A DNA stretch of 64,000 nucleotides from Pratylenchus scribneri (Eukaryota; Nematoda; Chromadorea; Rhabditida; Pratylenchidae), in assembly GCA_030063045.1 (NCBI GenBank), contig JAQSEB010000022.1, positions 1,861,501 to 1,925,500 of the forward strand. Direction: 5' to 3'. Shown here one piece after another: positions 1-12,900 of the stretch. Position 1 is the first letter of the stretch, and every line of letters starts with the position of its first letter. The notes under the pieces were generated by a model. That model was not told the DNA's origin. It searched no databases and saw only the letters and a list, made by a program, of their open reading frames with translations. A program made the position numbers and the translations under genes.

Positions 1-2085
1 TATAATAGAATAAATACGGTATATTAGAGTATTAAAAACATAATGCCGAAGGCTAAAATAATATTTTTAGAATAATTTTAATGAAATTTCGTTGTTGTTT
101 TTTCGATTAACCCAAAAATTTTAGTATGAATACAATAAATAGTGCCCTCCTTAATAATATGTTGCATTATGAAAAAACAATGAGTAATTGGATGCCGAAA
201 AATACATTTGTTTGAATTCATCTTTGATAGTTTTGCTGAAATTGGAGCGGATTTTGGCTTTTTAGGCAAAACTTGTTTTGGACAAATTGGACAAAAACAA
301 ACAAAACAAATTTATTGGGTGGATTATATTTTTGTGGGTCCAACATGGCAAATACAATTAATAATGGACCCTGACGAATATATACAAAAAACTCTTTTTG
401 AATATGTAAATTTAGAATGTAAAATTGGCAAAAATAAGATACATGAGAATATTATTTCCAAAGGATCAGCTGCTCATTATTATGGAAAAATTTGAATATT
501 TGAATTCTTTCATCATTCATTTTACTGCAAAATCCAAAAATATATTTGGAATTGTTTAAAAATAGAAATGCATAAAATTGTCAAAAAAATTCCATAAATG
601 TATTCGGGCATTCCATTTCATCAAATGGCCACCATTTTTGGTTTGTTTTTGCAGGCCATTTTATTTAACGACTGGTTGAAAATGACGCCACTTTTGGAAA
701 GGTGCTGGGAATTATGGCCAAAAAGAAAGGGAAGGGAGAGAAAGGACAAAAATAGAGCCAAAAGTGGGCCGAGAGTGCAGACGAAACCCGAAATATGGTC
801 CTTCTCCCCAGCAACAGAGTAATTTGGTGGATTTTGTGCAAGGCGCAAATTGGACAATGTGGATTATTTGGGGTGGAATAATTCATTGTAAAAAATTTAA
901 AACGGAAAATCCAATCGAGGAGTTTCAGGTAAAGGGGAAAGAAATGCAAATGCAAAGAATGAGGAATATAAATAAATCCAAGCAGCAGAAATACTGAGCA
1001 TGGGAATTACGGCATTCAATTCATCCATTTTTATGGCCAAAATACATTTACGGAAGTTTGGAAGCAGGGAGGGGAATAAAGGTTGGAGCAAAGAACATCC
1101 GGAGAGAGAAATTGGAGGATGGGAATGCTGTCAATAAGTGTGGGAAAGAGGTATGGGGGTTTGAATTGGATGGGTTGGTTTGGGGATGCCATGCACATGG
1201 GCCAAATGCGGCCAAATGGGATGGGAAGTTGCGTGCCAAAAATGTCCTCATTTAGTGATGGGTTGGTGGTTGGGAGAAACTAACGATTTCCTCCTCCTCC
1301 CGTGTTCCAAAATGGTGGATGGGAATTGAGCCAAAAAGATGGATTGGGTGGGTGCCATGGACTTTAATGGGATTTGGATTGAAATAGGAGACAAAATGGT
1401 TGGGAGGAATTGGCAAAAATTGGTTGGCATTGGTTTTGGAATTGGATGGGAAATAGTAGAATGGACGAAGTTGAAGGAAAACCAGTCATGAATTATTTTA
1501 ATTTATTGTATAATTTGGGAAAATCAGAATTGTTGAAAATATATTCAATATTTGGTGCATGGGAAATAAAATTTAATTAATGGATAAATTAAATAGGTAA
1601 AAAAAAGCAGATTTGATGAATTTAATTTAAAATTTTTTATAATTATTAACCCAATTGCAAAAAATGATGTGTACATTAAATTAAAGATGCGAAATAAACT
1701 TCACATATTCCATTGAATTTATTTGGATTAGTCCATTTATTAAAAAAGGTCATTCAATTTATTCAAAGATTGTGTTCATTATTTTTGCCGTCCCTCATAC
1801 ATTTGGTGCCAATTAAAAATTGCCGCTTAAGTGGCAAAATTTCAATGGGTTGTGCACTTGTGCTTATGAGGCCAATTAGTTGGATGGAAATATTTTAAAG
1901 TAGGGAATGTTTTTGATGAACTATGCTGAAGTTTTGGAAGAAGGAGCTTATTTTTGACCGAGGGAAGGTAAATTTTCTTTTAAATGAAAAGAAAGAAATT
2001 ATGGTATTTCTTTTGTCTTGTATAGTAAGTGAATAGGCAGAATTATGTTAAAATAGGCAGATTTAGTGAAAAATGTTTTTTAATA
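1..2085. other. No confident gene
   Basis: AT-rich sequence with scattered short reading frames in both directions. One plus-strand frame (184-495, no ATG near its start) could be a terminal exon, but it has no recognisable domain and no matching upstream exon. The 600-1450 stretch is purine-rich on the plus strand, and its overlapping frames look like composition effects. I see nothing else I can support. Confidence 0.5.
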
Positions 2086-3305
2086 AATGAAAACAAAAAT
2101 GTTATTAATCAAATGAAAACACATAGCAACAAAAACAGGAATGTTTTTCAAGCAAATGAAAACACAAAATGTTTTTAGCAAATAAAAAAAATGTTTTTAA
2201 GATTAATGAAACACAAATGTTTTTAAGATTAATGAAACACAAATGTTTTTAAGATTAATGAAACACAAATGTTTTTAAGCAAATGAAAACACAAAATGTT
2301 TTTAGCAAATAAAAAAAATGTTTTTAAGATTAATGAAACACAAATGTTTTTAAGATTAATGAAACACAAATGTTTTTAAGATTAATGAAACACAAATGTT
2401 TTTTAAGATTAATGAAACACAAATGTTTTTAAGATTAATGAAACACAAATGTTTTTAAGATTAATGAAACACAAATGTTTTTAAGATTAATGAAACACAA
2501 ATGTTTTTAAGATTAATGAAACACAAATGTTTTTTAAGATTAATGAAACACAAATGTTTTTAAGATTAATGAAACACAAATGTTTTTTAAGATTAATGAA
2601 ACACAAATGTTTTTAAGATTAATGAAACACAAATGTTTTTAAGATTAATGAAACACAAATGTTTTTAAGATTAATGAAACACAAATGTTTTTAAGATTAA
2701 TGAAACACAAATGTTTTTAAGATTAATGAAACACAAATGTTTTTTAAGATTAATGAAACACAAATGTTTTTTAAGATTAATGAAACACAAATGTTTTTTA
2801 AGATTAATGAAACACAAATGTTTTTAAGATTAATGAAACACAAATGTTTTTTAAGATTAATGAAACACAAATGTTTTTTAAGATTAATGAAACACAAATG
2901 TTTTTAAGATTAATGAAACACAAATGTTTTTTAAGATTAATGAAACACAAATGTTTTTTAAGATTAATGAAACACAAATGTTTTTAAGATTAATGAAACA
3001 CAAATGTTTTTTAAGATTAATGAAACACAAATGTTTTTTAAGATTAATGAAACACAAATGTTTTTTAAGATTAATGAAACACAAATGTTTTTTAAGATTA
3101 ATGAAACACAAATGTTTTTTAAGATTAATGAAACACAAATGTTTTTTAAGATTAATGAAACACAAATGTTTTTAAGATTAATGAAACACAAATGTTTTTA
3201 AGATTAATGAAACACAAATGTTTTTAAGATTAATGAAACACAAATGTTTTTTAAGATTAATGAAACACAAATGTTTTTTAAGCAAATGAAAACACAACAT
3301 GTTTT
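2085..3305. repeat. 26-27 bp minisatellite, about 40 copies
   Basis: Tandem array whose unit reads roughly AAGATTAATGAAACACAA followed by ATG and a run of 5-6 T, so unit length alternates between 26 and 27 bp. The left end (2085-2330) has a longer variant that alternates with the core unit and contains AGCAAATGAAAACAC; the variant closes the array again near 3280-3300. Copies in the middle are almost identical apart from T-run length, which suggests recent expansion. Long open frames through the array on both strands are by-products of the repeat length, not genes. Confidence 0.95.
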
Positions 3306-3360
3306 TTGTTTAAATTGAGAGAATACAAATATTCCTTCCCACACTCGACTATAAATGGGA

Positions 3361-3650
3361 CTGTCAATGACAACAATGTCTAAGTCTAAGAGCCTTTTCT
3401 ATTCGTCCTACTGTACCCCCACTTTCTGCCTAATCAATCACCTGTCACCCTATCAATCAAATATTGCCCCAATCTACCTTTTTAACCCGCTCTTTAATTT
3501 CTTTACATCCAGATAAAAATATGGTACTTCCCTTGTTGGAAATGGAGGGGAACGCAAATCTTCCCTCACTGTAACTACAAAGTACATACTTCAGAGGCCT
3601 TACTCTCATCTCCGAGAACAGTTATAGAAGGAGGCACTGGATAATGAATA
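3361..3650 (+). repeat. Dispersed repeat family, copy 1 (truncated)
   Basis: The left half aligns by eye with sequences at 42676 and 51168: a start like TGTCAATGNCAACNATG, then CTACTGTACCCCCACTTT, CCTATCAATCAAA and ATTGCCCCAATCT. After about 3480 it diverges, so this copy looks truncated or rearranged. It directly abuts the minisatellite on its left. No open frame is conserved among the copies, which argues for a non-autonomous element. Confidence 0.7.
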
Positions 3651-3659
3651 ATGATGGAT

Positions 3660-4416
3660 GGCATCACAAATATTACTAATAAGAGCATTGGAATGCCATG
3701 CCGTGGAAAGAGTATTTAATCATTAAATTATAAAATTAAATTTTTTAGTATTTCCTTTTTAAACTTTATCATTATCATCTCCATTCATAATTCATTTTTA
3801 TAAATCATCCTCAAAATGAATTCCATTTCTTTTTGAATTTTCCAAATTTGGTTGCAAAAAGTGTTGCCACTCGTTTCTCTCTGCTGAATGAATAATGGAA
3901 ATGACAAAATCTGGCGAAAAGAAGGTAGAATAAATAAATGGCCATCGGCGGCAGGACTGCTGTAGCAAAACGACCATTGCGGACCGCCGACTGTGGCAGA
4001 ATGGGCCAGCCGGCCGATGGTTGCCCACTCCGTTCCCCCAACCCTATCGCTTTTTCTTCATGTCCTCTTCCATCTTCACCATCCGTCTTCTTCTTCCTCT
4101 TCCGATTGCGCTCTTCCCTTTTATTCCCCGTCCAAATTCCCACACCTTTCATCCATCCCAACCGGCCCCCAATCAATCGATTCGTCGCCACCAACCAGCC
4201 GCCGCCCCTCCCATTCTCCCAAAAATGTACATTTTATGCATGTGCACTAAATGCATTCCCGGCTGACCAAATTTGGTGCTGCCAATTCCCCGCCGAATTG
4301 ACCCCAATCCGATTTTCTGCCCTTCCCACCAAAATACCCCTCCATCCATTTCTCTGATTGGCCGCCATTCCCTCCACATTTGTTCTGCCTCATTCATTCC
4401 TCAATATACTCTGAAA
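3660..4416. other. No confident gene; C-rich upstream region
   Basis: From about 3930 to 4390 the sequence becomes C/T-rich with long overlapping frames on both strands (for example 3938-4357 plus and 3811-4194 minus). None shows a domain or fits an exon chain. It may be the upstream region of the uncertain gene that starts at 4417. Confidence 0.35.
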
Positions 4417-5141
4417 ATGGCCAGAATATTATCTTTGCTGTCCAGTTTCCTTGAAGCCAATGGCCTTGGAGGCCCAGATTTTTGGGGCAAGGCAATTCTA
4501 CTTCTTCAGGTAAAAACAAACTCAAACAATATCCTAAACCAATATTCCCTTTCCCCTAAAAAGGCCCTGCATCTGATGATTAACACCTATTTGGAGACCA
4601 GATTCCTGTGGCCAATGTTGATGCCATTCCCGCCAATTTCCTCCTCCAATTTTGCCTTCCTTTGCCTTTCACTCTATTTTGTACTGCTCCAATTGGTTGC
4701 ATTGGCATTTCTGTTCCTTCATTTGTTCCTTTCCTCATTTTTGCTTCCACTCATTGCCGTTCATTTGCTCCTAATTGCCTCAATCCTTGTCCAACTCATT
4801 CAACTCCTATCGACGGGCAATCCGAATACGGAATTATTTGTCTGGTTTTGGTCTGTTTTTCATCTTTTACGGCAATAATGAATTAATTTAGGTATTTGAG
4901 TGCCTGTGTCACTTTTACACTTTACCAAGCAATGTATATCCAAAAATTGCTTAAAATTATTAATTTCCATTTAAGGCTTTTTTCCGCTTCACGTTCCCCC
5001 AAATTATCAGCTTCAATTGCGCCGGCTCCAAGTCGAGCTCGCAGAATTTGGATTCCGCCTCCAGCCGCCCATTACAATCACCAGCAGCAAAATCATCGAA
5101 GGCCGAATGAGAATCGGCCTTTGGTCGAGGAAAATTTATAA
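4417..5141 (+). CDS. Uncertain gene: hydrophobic protein, exon chain not resolved
   Basis: An ATG at 4417 opens a clean 31-codon exon ending in CAG at 4509 before a gtaaaa donor. Downstream, 4570-4880 is open in two frames: one is extremely hydrophobic (Leu/Phe-rich, several possible membrane segments), the other is Cys-containing and holds a DGQSEYG stretch. The segment 4976-5120 is open in a frame ending in a Ser/Lys-rich tail (SKSSSQNLDSASS) that looks like a real C-terminus, but 4976-5141 is also open in another frame. I could not join these in phase. A small multi-pass membrane protein is the likeliest reading; the family is unrecognised and the limits are uncertain. Confidence 0.3.
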
Positions 5142-5821
5142 AAACGGGTCAAAACATTGAATTTACTTATTTTTTTGTCTATTTTCCAAATAATTTTTGC
5201 ATTTTATAAAAATTTTGATTAAATTTGAAGATTGCCAATTTCAATGAAAATAAACAATTTACAAAATAATCCGCCTAATTGATTAATCCTTCTTCCATCA
5301 AAATTGTGTAATTTCATTTTATTTTTATATTCCGCAAATATATCTGCTTTTCGTAAATTTGTTATTCAACTTAAATTTTGATGATGGAATGTTAGCCAAA
5401 GGAATCAAATTGAATTAGTGTTCATTTTGTTGATGAGGAATGGCGCCGAATTGAAGTGGCTTTTTTGGTTGTTGAATTAATCCCATGGCTCTCTTCCCAT
5501 TTCCGCAATTTCTGGAGCCATTCCAAGAGGCGCCGAATGTTTGCATTTCACCTTTGGCCCAGTCCCCGATCCAACCAGCGAATCTTCTCCCTCCAATTCC
5601 CTTCGTCACTTTTCCAATTCAACCGGAAGATGCGCGAATATCAAGAATGGGAAAAAGAAGAAAGCCGTCTTCCGCTAGGCCAACAATTGTTCGCCTCCCT
5701 CTGATGAATGCTTCTTCGCGCCTTTCGGTTTTTGTTCCTTTTGTTTCCGTATCAACTCATCGATTTCCCCATCTTTCTTTGCCTTAATGTGATATCCTCA
5801 ATTTCAGGTTCCATTTCTATA
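5142..5821. other. No confident gene
   Basis: AT-rich to about 5400, then 5456-5787 is open in two plus frames and one minus frame (5415-5609). The 5485-5787 plus frame starts with an ATG and is Pro/Phe-rich, but it has no consistent splice partner to the gene that starts at 5822. It could be an untranslated leader or part of an unrelated small gene. Confidence 0.35.
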
Positions 5822-6847
5822 ATGTTCTTCAATCTTTTTCGGCATTCATTTCTTCCGATTTTTGCATATTTTGCCTCCATCAAATTTGTATTTTCCCAAC
5901 TCACAACACCACAAAATATCAGTGGCACATTTGGACTCCAATTGAATTCGGTATTTTCGCCAATAATATTCAATTATGCATTAATTTATTCATTCATTCA
6001 GTATCCCCAACAATCGCCCTATTCACCCCAAACAACATCCAGTGGCCTAAACTATTATGATCAACGATATCCGAGCACACAAACTGATCATTATGGCTAT
6101 CCAAGTCCGGAACAACTTGCCCAAATTCCGGCACCTCCTCTCCGTCAACAGCAATTCACACATCCATATTCCTCCTCATCATCTGCAGATTGGAGAGGCA
6201 ACACAAATAAATAAATAATTTCTTTTTTAAATGTTTAGGCCAACAAAGCACCATTGATGCGTGGCGTAATGCCCAATACCGTGCTCAATACCAACAACAA
6301 CAACAATATCCGGGCTCAAACCCATCAATGAACCCGGATCATTCCATCACAAATAATAACAATCTTCCATATTCCCAACAATTGGGTGGCAATGATGCCC
6401 AAACATATTCCCAACAATTGGCCAATCGAATGTATGGCCAACAGCTGGGGACACAACAATATCAGCAAGGGCAATATTCCCCCTATGGCCAACAAAGTTA
6501 TGGAGGCGAACAATCGGGTGGGAATATTGGCCTCCAACAATTGATGCCAAACAGAGAACAAATTTATGGACAACAACAGGTATATGGCCAAGTGAATTTA
6601 TTCCAGAATAAAATGCCACTAATTTCATTTACAGCATCAACAATATGGTGGCGGTGGTGCGCAAACTCCACTGAATCCGCAATATCAATCGCCCACAAGC
6701 AGAATTGTATTCCCAGGCAATAATAATAATCGACAACAAGATGAGCAGAATCGGCATTCATTTTGGTTTAATTCTTCAATCCAAAATCGTTTTGATGCAA
6801 CAATTTGTTTCACATTGATACCGTTATTAATTGCATTTTTATTGTAA
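5822..6847 (+). CDS. Gln/Tyr-rich secreted protein with hydrophobic C-terminus
   Basis: Four exons (5822-5950, 6002-6197, 6239-6579, 6635-6847) give 292 residues in phase. Residues 1-26 form a signal peptide ending near VFSQ. The body is low-complexity, rich in Gln, Tyr, Pro, Gly, Asn and Ser (repeated YSQQLG, YGQQ and QQYQQ motifs), and the last 16 residues are hydrophobic after FDAT. A signal peptide with a hydrophobic tail suggests a GPI-anchored or membrane-tethered surface protein; that is inference. Intron 2 (6198-6238, 41 bp) has a GC donor after AGAG, with no usable GT nearby. Intron 1 is 51 bp, in frame and stop-free, so retention would insert 17 residues. No family is recognised beyond this composition. 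Confidence 0.75.
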
Positions 6848-8145
6848 TTAACCCATCCTCATTCATAACCATCTTTCTTTTCAAATTTGAAATTTCCGGC
6901 TCAAATAATATTAATTTTTTCGTATAATTCTAGTCAATAACAACAAAATAAAAATGAAGAATAAAAATAATTTTATGTTAATTCCAAAATTTATATTCAA
7001 AATTATATTTGTGCCGGAAATATCTTAAATAATATAATAATTCTTGCAATAATTCCATTTCTCATTATTCCTTTACCTTACTTAATTAATAACCCATTTA
7101 TCCTCCCATGCCCAATCCAATCCAATCCCCGGTGTCTTCTCACCTATACTTCCTTCCTCGCGCATTATTCACTCCAATTAATATTTATATTATTCCTATT
7201 CAATGAATAAATTGTGAATAAATTCTCGTGCAAAAATACATTTGCCTATTTTGAAATAAAGAGTAAAGACCTCTTTCATTGGCAGGATTTAGTAAGGTGG
7301 CATTTCTGACATATATAGCCAATATGGAGTCCCCCTCCATTCATTCATTCATGTGTCCATTTTAAAGAAGCCACCAAAATTGTGGCAGCCGGGGTCGTCG
7401 TCAAAAAGATGGCTGCAAAAAGCAGAGGAGGGCAAAAATGAGGTTTAATCCCTGCTTCCATTGCTGGCAAAAAGAGACGGGCTTTGAATGAATGGTTGAC
7501 TGGCTTGACGGGGAGAGGGGACTCCCGAATCCATCCAAGCAAAACTGCTTTTTTTGCCATCCTCTCCCCTCCCATTTCCATTCTTCATTTCATTTCCACT
7601 TTTGACTGGCCCTTTCCCCCATTCCAAATCCGGTCGGCCATCATTTCTCGTGCCAATGGGCCTAGGGGAATTCTGCTTCTTGAGAAATGCGGAAAAGGGA
7701 GGACACCGAGAATGAGGTCTTGGCCACCCGGCGATGTTCCCCTCCTCCACCCATTCATTTTTTGCTCAATTCCCCCTTTAGTGCCAAACTTTGTTGTCCC
7801 TAACAATAGTTTCTTCCCTTTCCCATTTCCTTCCTTCTATTTTGCTTGTTTTCTAGTACCAAATAATTTTCTCAAGCATTTCGGCCCAAAAACATTTTCC
7901 CATTTCTGAAGGGTTTTAATCCCATTTTCAATTTTGCCCATCGCATTTTCCTCCCAATTAAAGGCCTACTCCAATTTTTAATTTGCCAGCCTGCTTTTCC
8001 TCATTATTTTTGGCCAATTATTTGCCTCATCCATTTTCCTTGGGTTTTCCTGAAATTCATTAAAAGCATCGGAAAAAGGCCATAAAATGGCTGCCTTGCA
8101 TTTGGCACCATCCTCATCGGCGGCACCAGAACAAAGTTGGTTTTG
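6848..8145. other. No confident gene
   Basis: 6848-7330 is AT-rich 3' flank. 7345-7910 is open on both strands (7484-7909 plus, 7445-7750 minus), but neither frame has domains or splice context. The short plus frame from an ATG at 8087 stops after 19 codons. Probably intergenic and leader sequence. Confidence 0.4.
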
Positions 8146-9764
8146 ATGAGTCAAATGAATGGAGGAAATAATCAACAATTATCAGAATTGGTCCATCGGC
8201 CTTCACCTTATATGCGCCGTGTCCGATTGCCTCGATTGGATTTTAGTATTCGCCAAAATGCCCAATATTCTCATAATTTGCCACATTTCATGGACAATGA
8301 CCTGCCATCGCCAGAGGAATTGATTGCCAAAATTGAATTAATTCAATTGAAAAATAAACAAATTAATGGAAATACTAATCATTTGGTTAATTATTAAAGG
8401 ATACTAATTTTTTTGCAAGAAAATAATATTTTTTTGCAAGAAAAAATACTTTTTTTGCAAGAAACTATTTTGCATATTTTTTTTGCAAGAAAATGTTATT
8501 TTTTTGCAAGAAAATAAATATATTGCAACGAAAAGAATCTTTTTAGATATATAGCTGGATATAAGGGGATATACGTGGATTAAGGGGGATTAAGCCCCGA
8601 AATGGATACGTAATGCCCCGGAAGGCCATGGTAACGTCGGGGAATTGTAACAGAGGCCTGGAGACTGCGTGGGATTAAGCCGGATATAAGGGGATATACG
8701 TGGATTAAGGTGGATTAAGCCGGATTAAGCCCCGTAAAGGATGGGCGATAGTCTTGGTTTGGCTCTTTGCTTCCGGCTTCGCGAGAATCCTATTCTCCGA
8801 ACCCCTAACCCTATTCCCTAGCCCCTAGCTAAGCTTTATCCGGCTTAATCCCCCTATATCCACCTTAATCCCCCTATATCCTGCTATATCCCGCGTGCTC
8901 CTAACCCCTAAACCCCTAGATCCCATGCCGCCCCTAACCATAACCCTAATCCCTAGCCCCTAGCTAAGCTTTATCCGGCTTAATCCCCCTATATCCTGCT
9001 ATATCCCGCGTGCTCCTAACCCCTAAACCCCTAGATCCCATGCCGCCCCTAACCATAACCCTAATCCCTAGCCCCTAGCTAAGCTTTATCCGGCTTAATC
9101 CCCCTATATCCACCTTAATCCCCATATATCCGGTTATATCCCGCGCACTATCAGGCACTACCCGGCCATCCACTGGCCCTTAGGAGCATTTCCCGTCCAT
9201 TCCGGGGCTTAATCCGGCTTAATCCCCCTTAATCCACGTATATCCCCTTATATCCGGTTTAATCCCCCTTAATCCACGTATATCCCCTTATATCCAGCTA
9301 TATATCTAAAAAGATTCTTTTCGTTGCAATATATTTATTTTCTTGCAAAAAAATAACATTTTCTTGCAAAAAAAATATGCAAAATAGTTTCTTGCAAAAA
9401 AAGTATTTTTTCTTGCAAAAAAATATTATTTTCTTGCAAAAAAATAATTACTCATTATTAAAATTCTTTTATTAATATTTAGATTATTATTTTCAGCAAC
9501 AGCAGCAGAAAAGGCCGAATGGCATTGATTTGAATGGAAATACTAAAATTTACAAAAAGAAGAATATTTCAGTAACAGATGAAAAAGAAGGAAAAATGTG
9601 AGAAATAATAAAAATTATTAGCATTCTTTTTATTTTTTTTTAGTATTTCATCTACCAACAGCAACAAATGCGCGAAAATTCAACAAAACAAAATATTAAA
9701 TGGACAAAAAAATGGAGGAAACGAAAAAAAGGACGGCAAAAGGAGAGAAAAAAAAACTAAATGA
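8146..9764 (+). CDS. Small Asn/Lys/Gln-rich protein of unknown function
   Basis: Three exons keep phase: 8146-8385, 9497-9597 and 9644-9764, about 153 residues. The start is the first in-frame ATG; the frame is open a little further upstream, so an earlier exon is possible. The N-terminal half contains a basic stretch (HRPSPYMRRVRLPRLDFSIR) and an acidic patch (DNDLPSPEE). The C-terminal half begins with a Gln run and ends in a Lys/Arg-rich tail (KKDGKRREKKTK). No signal peptide or membrane segment is visible. Intron 1 is 1.1 kb because it contains a fold-back element; intron 2 is 46 bp. No family is recognised; a nuclear or RNA-binding role would be guesswork. Confidence 0.5.
8408..9444. mobile_element. 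Fold-back element with about 190-bp inverted arms
   Basis: Left arm (8408 to about 8600) and right arm (about 9255 to 9444) are near-perfect inverted copies. Each carries repeats of TTTTTTTGCAAGAAAA, then ATATTGCAACGAAAAG and GATATAAGGGGATATACG. The interior holds imperfect tandem blocks of about 115-135 bp (from about 8817, 8952 and 9067) containing CCCTAGCCCCTAGCTAAGC, CCCCTAAACCCCTAGATCCC and many GATTAAGG/CCTTAATC words. No coding frame is present. TAA occurs at both edges (CTAA before 8408, TAATT after 9444), which would fit a 3-bp TWA target duplication of the PIF/Harbinger type. The A/T-rich edges make that tentative. It sits in intron 1 of the gene at 8146-9764. Confidence 0.9.
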
Positions 9765-9966
9765 AACAATGCGAAAATAGCCTTATTATTATTTATATTA
9801 TTAATAATATTTTAATATTTTAAATATTCTACAATATAATTAATATCATGGGTGATTATTTTATTTTAAAGAAAAATAAATAAATATGAATTGAATTTGA
9901 ATGGCGTATATTCTTGGAAATATTATGGCTTGCCCTGAGGAGGTATTCATTCCCATTCCCATCATT

Positions 9967-12900
9967 TTATCTTATCCACCAAAATCGCCTCCTTCTTTCA
10001 TCATTTTCACGTCGGAATTCTTCCCCAACAGGATTTGCAATACTCAATGAAGTTCGCCGCAAATTTGGCGATGATTGTTGGCCCCTTTCATTCAACAATT
10101 TTATTTTTTGTTGTTTTGAAGGGGCAATTGGCGCAATTGTTGTTGGGCAATTCTCGGTATTGATAGTACAATGGCGACTTTCATAGGAGGGGCCAATGCA
10201 TCCTTTGAATGAATAGTGGGAATAAAATTAATTAAAGTGTTAGATCATTTCCTCTGGTACAATAAAAAAAATTCATTTTAAATGTGAAATTATTAGAAGT
10301 GAAAAATTAAAATAAAATATTGCAAATTAATCATTTTTTGATTCTAAAAATACCCGGAAAATATTAATCAAAATGTGTTTCAGTTCTAGAAAATGTTCGC
10401 CAAAATGTGTTTCACTTATCTAAGAAAATGTTCGCCAAAATGTGTTTCACTTATCTAAGAAAATGTTCGCCAAAATGTGTTTCACTTATCTAAGAAAATG
10501 TTCGCCAAAATGTGTTTCAATTATCTAAAAAAATGTTCGCCAAAATGTGTTTCATTTATCTAAGAAAATGTTCGCCAAAATGTATTTCACTTATCTAAGA
10601 AAATGTTCGCCAAAATGTGTTTCACTTATCTAAGAAAATGTTCGCCAAAATGTGTTTCACTTATCTAAGAAAATGTTCGCCAAAATGTGTTTCACTTTCT
10701 ACAAAATGTTCGCCAAAATGTGTTTCACTTTCTAGAAAATGTTCGCCAAAATGTGTTTCACTTATCTAAGAAAATGTTCGCCAAAATGTATTTCACTTAT
10801 CTAAGAAAATGTTCGCCTTTCACTTATCTAAGAAAATGTTCGCCAAAATGTGTTTCACTTTCTAGAAAATGTTCGCCAAAGATGTGTTTCGCTTTCTGAA
10901 AATGTTTTTTGTTTTTTTCCGGAAATGTTTCGGTTTTTTTTTTCTTTACGGATAAAATGTAAAAAAATTTCCAGAATAAAAAAATTTCCAGAATAGAGTA
11001 TGATAAACTTTATTTCTTAATAAACAAATACAGGATCCAGGAATTATTTTTATTTTTTAATATTTTCACTTCCTAATAATTTAAAATAAAGCTTTATTGT
11101 GAAGATGCCCATATTTGTGTTTGTGCTGCTCTTTGTCTATTGCCCAGATGTCTCCCTATATAAATTACATAAAATACCCTGTGGATGGAATGTGCTATCC
11201 TCAAAATGGCAAATTCTTGAGCGCATTTGTTTCCCACAAATACATTCTCCCCAATCGCCCCAATCACTCCAAATTGCTGCACCCGCCCGAGGCGCACTTC
11301 CTGCCAGCCAAATGGATTCTGTATGTCAAAATTCATTTCAATAAATTCCACATATTCCCCAACCTGGCTGTTCCGTCAGAATCAAACTACTTTGACTACT
11401 CAATATGGGTTCAATTGTTGTTGTTGCTTTTGGAGGAATTGGCGGTGATCCAACAATTCGTCGATTTTTTGTCGGTGGCAATATTCTTGCCGTTATTTCG
11501 CCACTTTCTTTTTCAGCACTTTTTGATAATCGCTGCTCAATAATTCCCTGACAAATTAGCAAAAAATTAACTAATTTAACATTTACTCACAATTTTCTTC
11601 TGTTGCTGATTTTCCACTTTCCTTGGGAAAACCACAATTGGATTTGAATGTATTTCTTCTGACTCCTCCTCATCTTTTTGATAGCCATCAATTTCCCCAG
11701 ATTGTTGGCTATTCGAAGGGGTGGTGGCTACATTTTCTGCATCTGATTTCATCTTCGCCAAAATTGCTTCCATTGCGCGCATTTCCGCCCTCAATTTGGC
11801 CAATTCCCTTTCCATTTGTCCATTCAATTGAACATTTTCATTGCCTTCGGTGGTAGTCTTCTCAATTTGTTCTCGACTCCTTTCAATTTGCTGCTGTTTC
11901 ACTTTTTGTGCTTTGGCCAATTCCTGCGCCAATTCATTTATTCCCCGTTCTCCAATTTTACTCACTTTTATCAATCTTTCCCGATGTCTCATCCTAACAT
12001 TCCCTCCTCCATTTCCACTTTGTTGTTCCTTCTTCTTTGCCATTCGATATGAATTCACGGCCATTGCCTTATTCCCTCCTCCTTTTACGTGTTTTTTCGG
12101 CACCATTTCATCCTCTTCATTTTCCTTTGAATCGACCATCAATTCCCCGGAATGAAGTTGGAATTTGCCAACGCCAATTTTCTCCTCACTTTTGCCACGG
12201 CTTTTTTGTGCCGATTCAACTGATTTTGACATATTCGCCATAATCCATTCCAATGCTTTGGCCGTGTCCTCGGCCATTGATTTTGGCGTCACCAAAATGC
12301 TTCCATTCAATTTTCCTTCCATTTCGGCGGATTTCCCTTTTCCATTCAAATTTGATCCTGCCTTTGGCCTCATCAATTCCTCTGCCTTTTTCTTTGGTTG
12401 CCGATATTTTGGCTCCAACATTGTTGTTCGAGTTGGTGATTGTGTGCTAAAAATGCTAAATAATAATTCCACTTTTATTTTCCAACCTTGTTGTTGTGAA
12501 TGGCAATGCCAATCTCGTTTTTGTTCGAATAATTCGATTCGGGGATTGTTCCATTGCAGGCCTAATTGCACCCATTTTCGTCCTTTTTGTACTATTCCTC
12601 ATTTGCATTGTCGTTTCGGGTGTTTTCAATGTTGTGGTTGATGTCATTTTGGCCATTTCCTCTGTGTCCGCATCCACCGTTTCTAATTCTGACAATTTTT
12701 CTGCCAATTCTTTTGGCTCTTTCACTTCCAATTTTTCGGCCAATTCTTCCAAATTCATTTCTTCTAAACTGTCTTCTTGCTCCTTTTTCCCATTTTTCAT
12801 TTCAATAATTTCCTTCCTTTCAACCAATTTTGAACCAAATGCTTCTGCCACTGGTCTAATTCCTTTAAATGAATAGAAATAAATTATTTTTGAATGTGTC

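Noticed and set aside
2697..3201. Long open frames with repeated CFINLKKH or NETQMFFKI peptides
   Set aside because: They are translations of the 26/27-bp minisatellite in several frames and both strands; no start context, domain or splice partner.
7445..7909. Overlapping frames on both strands
   Set aside because: C/T-biased composition, no domains, no exon chain.
11816..12876. Several plus-strand ORFs rich in Phe/Leu/Ser
   Set aside because: Antisense shadows of the exons of the TSP1 gene on the minus strand, whose exon chain is phase-consistent.
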